Source: JACCUZ01 sp038246575
GTDB taxonomy: Bacteria > Actinomycetota > Actinomycetes > JACCUZ01
DNA: 5,776 bases
Reading direction: 5' to 3'
Assembly: GCA_038246575.1 (NCBI GenBank)
Contig: JBBRVU010000233.1
Location: 1 to 5,776 of the forward strand
Every line of letters begins with the position of its first letter. The first letter of the stretch is position 1. The position numbers and the translations under genes are program-made. The notes below the pieces were generated by a model. That model worked only from the letters and a program-made list of their open reading frames with translations, was not told the origin of the DNA and made no database searches. Below, in pieces: positions 5,089 through 5,776 of the stretch.

Positions 5089-5303
5089 CGGGCACGAAAA
5101 AGGCTTCCGTGCCCGAAGCTCACGGAAGCCACAACGCCCAGCGGCCCCGTCCCCATCCCGAAGGATCTGGATCGACGCCAAGCCCTCCCGCCGTCGGCGG
5201 GTGGACCAGACCGGAACCCGACGACCAGATCGTGCAGCGGTCGATGCGGGTGGGAGGTGGCCTCCACTTGCACACCCGGACGATTTCTCGTCCAGATGGG
5301 TCG
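5089..5303 (-). promoter_or_regulatory. Structured infC 5' leader (candidate cis-regulatory RNA)
   Basis: Read along the minus strand, the leader holds several helices in order. The first is a 6-bp stem with a GAAA tetraloop (5278-5293). Next is a 7-bp stem with one bulge (5250-5267). A 7-bp GATCTGG/CCAGATC pairing (5225-5231 with 5164-5170) then encloses a perfect 6-bp hairpin (5187-5201). A UUCG-capped 4-bp hairpin (5155-5166) overlaps one arm of that pairing, so the two are mutually exclusive. The intrinsic terminator follows, and finally an 8-bp alternative stem (5089-5096 with 5108-5115) that shares the terminator's 3' arm. Leaders that control infC-rpmI-rplT are known in other phyla (the L20 leader in Firmicutes). 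I do not recognise this one as a known class. The functional assignment is inference. Confidence 0.5.
5097..5130 (-). terminator. Intrinsic terminator/attenuator in the infC leader
   Basis: On the minus strand GGCTTCCGTG and CACGGAAGCC form a perfect 10-bp stem with a 9-nt loop, followed directly by TTTTT (5097-5101), the classical intrinsic terminator. It lies about 37 nt upstream of the infC AUC. No minus-strand gene precedes it in the window, since the next gene to the right is divergent, so the only transcript it can affect from here is infC's. That makes attenuation the natural reading. Confidence 0.75.
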
Positions 5304-5309
5304 GCGCCG

Positions 5310-5315
5310 AGACTA
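5310..5315 (-). promoter_or_regulatory. Candidate -10 of the infC promoter
   Basis: TAGTCT on the minus strand fits TANNNT. It would start transcription near 5303, just ahead of the GAAA-loop hairpin, giving a leader of about 240 nt. The -35 region (TTCCTG around 5334-5339, 18-bp spacing) is a poor match, so the call rests on the -10 and its position. Confidence 0.4.
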
Positions 5316-5350
5316 CCAGCCACGCCCGGACCCCAGGAAATCCCGCCCGG

Positions 5351-5400
5351 TCGCCCCACCCCCCCGCCCCCCTCCCGCAGTCGCCCCCCTCCCGCAGTCG
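5351..5400 (-). repeat. 17-bp duplication within a G-tract-rich strand (possible G-quadruplex)
   Basis: A 17-bp sequence (CCCCCCTCCCGCAGTCG) is perfectly duplicated at 5367-5383 and 5384-5400. With the C-runs at 5354-5365, this gives the minus strand six runs of three to eight G separated by 1-7 nt, which meets the usual four-tract G-quadruplex pattern. It lies about 35-90 bp upstream of the candidate infC -10 and between two divergent genes. Confidence 0.7.
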
Positions 5401-5417
5401 ACCACGTTCGGCAGGCA

Positions 5418-5460
5418 TCTGGCCAGGTCTGGCCAGAACGAGGTCGTACGGGGTCGTATG
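5418..5460. repeat. Two adjacent 10-bp tandem duplications, operator-like
   Basis: TCTGGCCAGG (5418-5427) is followed immediately by TCTGGCCAGA (5428-5437). Each contains the perfect palindrome CTGGCCAG, so two palindromes are centred one helical turn apart. Soon after, AGGTCGTACG (5441-5450) is followed by GGGTCGTATG (5451-5460), matching at eight of ten positions. The first pair could be an operator for a dimeric regulator of the divergent genes; the second reaches the candidate ATG of the plus-strand gene. Confidence 0.55.
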
Positions 5461-5776
5461 GGGGAGCATCCTGGACAGGTGGCCATCCACCACACCCGTG
5501 TCAGGTTCGCGGACCGTGCCGCCGCCGGCCGGGATCTCGGCGTCCGGGTGGCGGCCCTGGACCTGTCCGAGGGCGCGGCTCCGCATCGGCACGCGGCCGA
5601 CCGCGGTGGCGGGCCGGGCGGGCCGGGCGGGCCGGGCGGGCCGGGCGGGCCGGGCGGGCAAGGCGGGCAAGGCGGGCAAGGCGGGCAAGGCGGGCCGGTC
5701 GCAACGGGCCGGGCGGCGAACCTCGCAGTGCTCGGCCTGGCCCGCGGCGGGGTCGTGGTGGCTGCCGAGGTCGCCC
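5458..5776 (+). CDS. Phosphoribosyltransferase-like protein, 3' end outside window
   Basis: The plus-strand frame is open to the window edge and has no stop, so only the N-terminal part is visible. VRFADRAAAGRDLGVRVAAL resembles the first helix of predicted type I phosphoribosyltransferases (usual pattern RF.DR..AG..L). NLAVLGLARGGVVVAAEVA resembles their first strand and loop, where LPRGG is usual and here Ala replaces Pro. Between these lie 30 residues of Gly-Gly-Pro/Gln repeats, where family members normally have a short linker. The PRPP-binding motif would lie beyond the window, so the reaction and base are unknown. The start is uncertain: ATG at 5458 (no good ribosome binding site) or GTG at 5479 (GGGGGAG 12 nt upstream, closer to the family's usual N-terminus). 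It is divergent from infC. Confidence 0.65.
   Translation, partial: MGEHPGQVAIHHTRVRFADRAAAGRDLGVRVAALDLSEGAAPHRHAADRGGGPGGPGGPGGPGGPGGQGGQGGQGGQGGPVATGRAANLAVLGLARGGVVVAAEVA
5608..5697 (+). repeat. Ten perfect in-frame 9-bp repeats (Gly-Gly-Pro/Gln)
   Basis: Ten 9-bp units GGCGGGNNN run without interruption: five end CCG (Pro), four end CAA (Gln) and the last ends CCG. The only variation is CCG to CAA, a two-base change shared by a block of four units, which suggests the CAA form arose once and then spread by unit duplication. Nine is a multiple of three, so gain or loss of units keeps the phosphoribosyltransferase frame. Confidence 0.95.

Noticed and set aside
5060..5095. GTG at 5095 as the infC start
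   Set aside because: This would translate the Shine-Dalgarno as RGG, and no good ribosome binding site precedes that GTG. The ATC at 5059 fits better.

Overview
The window comes from a very GC-rich actinomycete-type bacterium (Actinomycetota). The support is the G/C-saturated third codon positions, frequent GTG starts, IF3/L35/L20 sequences of actinobacterial type, and a SpoU-type methyltransferase directly after rplT. I cannot name the genus from the sequence alone.

Nearly all genes lie on the minus strand, so transcription runs from right to left. From the right, a large intergenic region (about 5060-5457) separates a divergent plus-strand gene from the minus-strand translation operon. That plus-strand gene is a phosphoribosyltransferase-like protein, cut by the window edge and carrying a perfect 10-copy 9-bp tandem repeat inside the reading frame. 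The intergenic region holds two short tandem duplications, a G-tract-rich strand, a candidate infC promoter and a structured leader of about 240 nt. The leader ends in a textbook intrinsic terminator that sits before infC, not after a gene, so it looks like an attenuator. infC (IF3) appears to start at AUC and has a long acidic repeat-bearing tail. rpmI (L35) and rplT (L20) follow, and strong hairpins probably end the operon.

Next on the minus strand are a TrmH/SpoU RNA 2'-O-ribose methyltransferase and a soluble PAS-domain sensor histidine kinase with no partner response regulator in the window. The kinase start has the geometry of a leaderless transcript: TANNNT, 7 nt, GTG. An 88-bp gap with a promoter-like sequence and an 8-bp inverted repeat leads to an ECF-like sigma factor. 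This overlaps by 4 bp (ATGA) a 158-aa protein of unknown function, giving a translationally coupled pair.

The left 260 bp contain no gene I can support. They hold a roughly 40-bp minisatellite with a 9-bp sub-repeat, and a near-perfect 18-position hairpin that may terminate a plus-strand gene outside the window.

The most interesting signals are the infC leader/attenuator with its AUC start, the in-frame repeat that splits the phosphoribosyltransferase N-terminus, the sigma/unknown-protein cassette, and the number of short tandem repeats of 9, 10, 12, 17 and 40 bp in under 6 kb.
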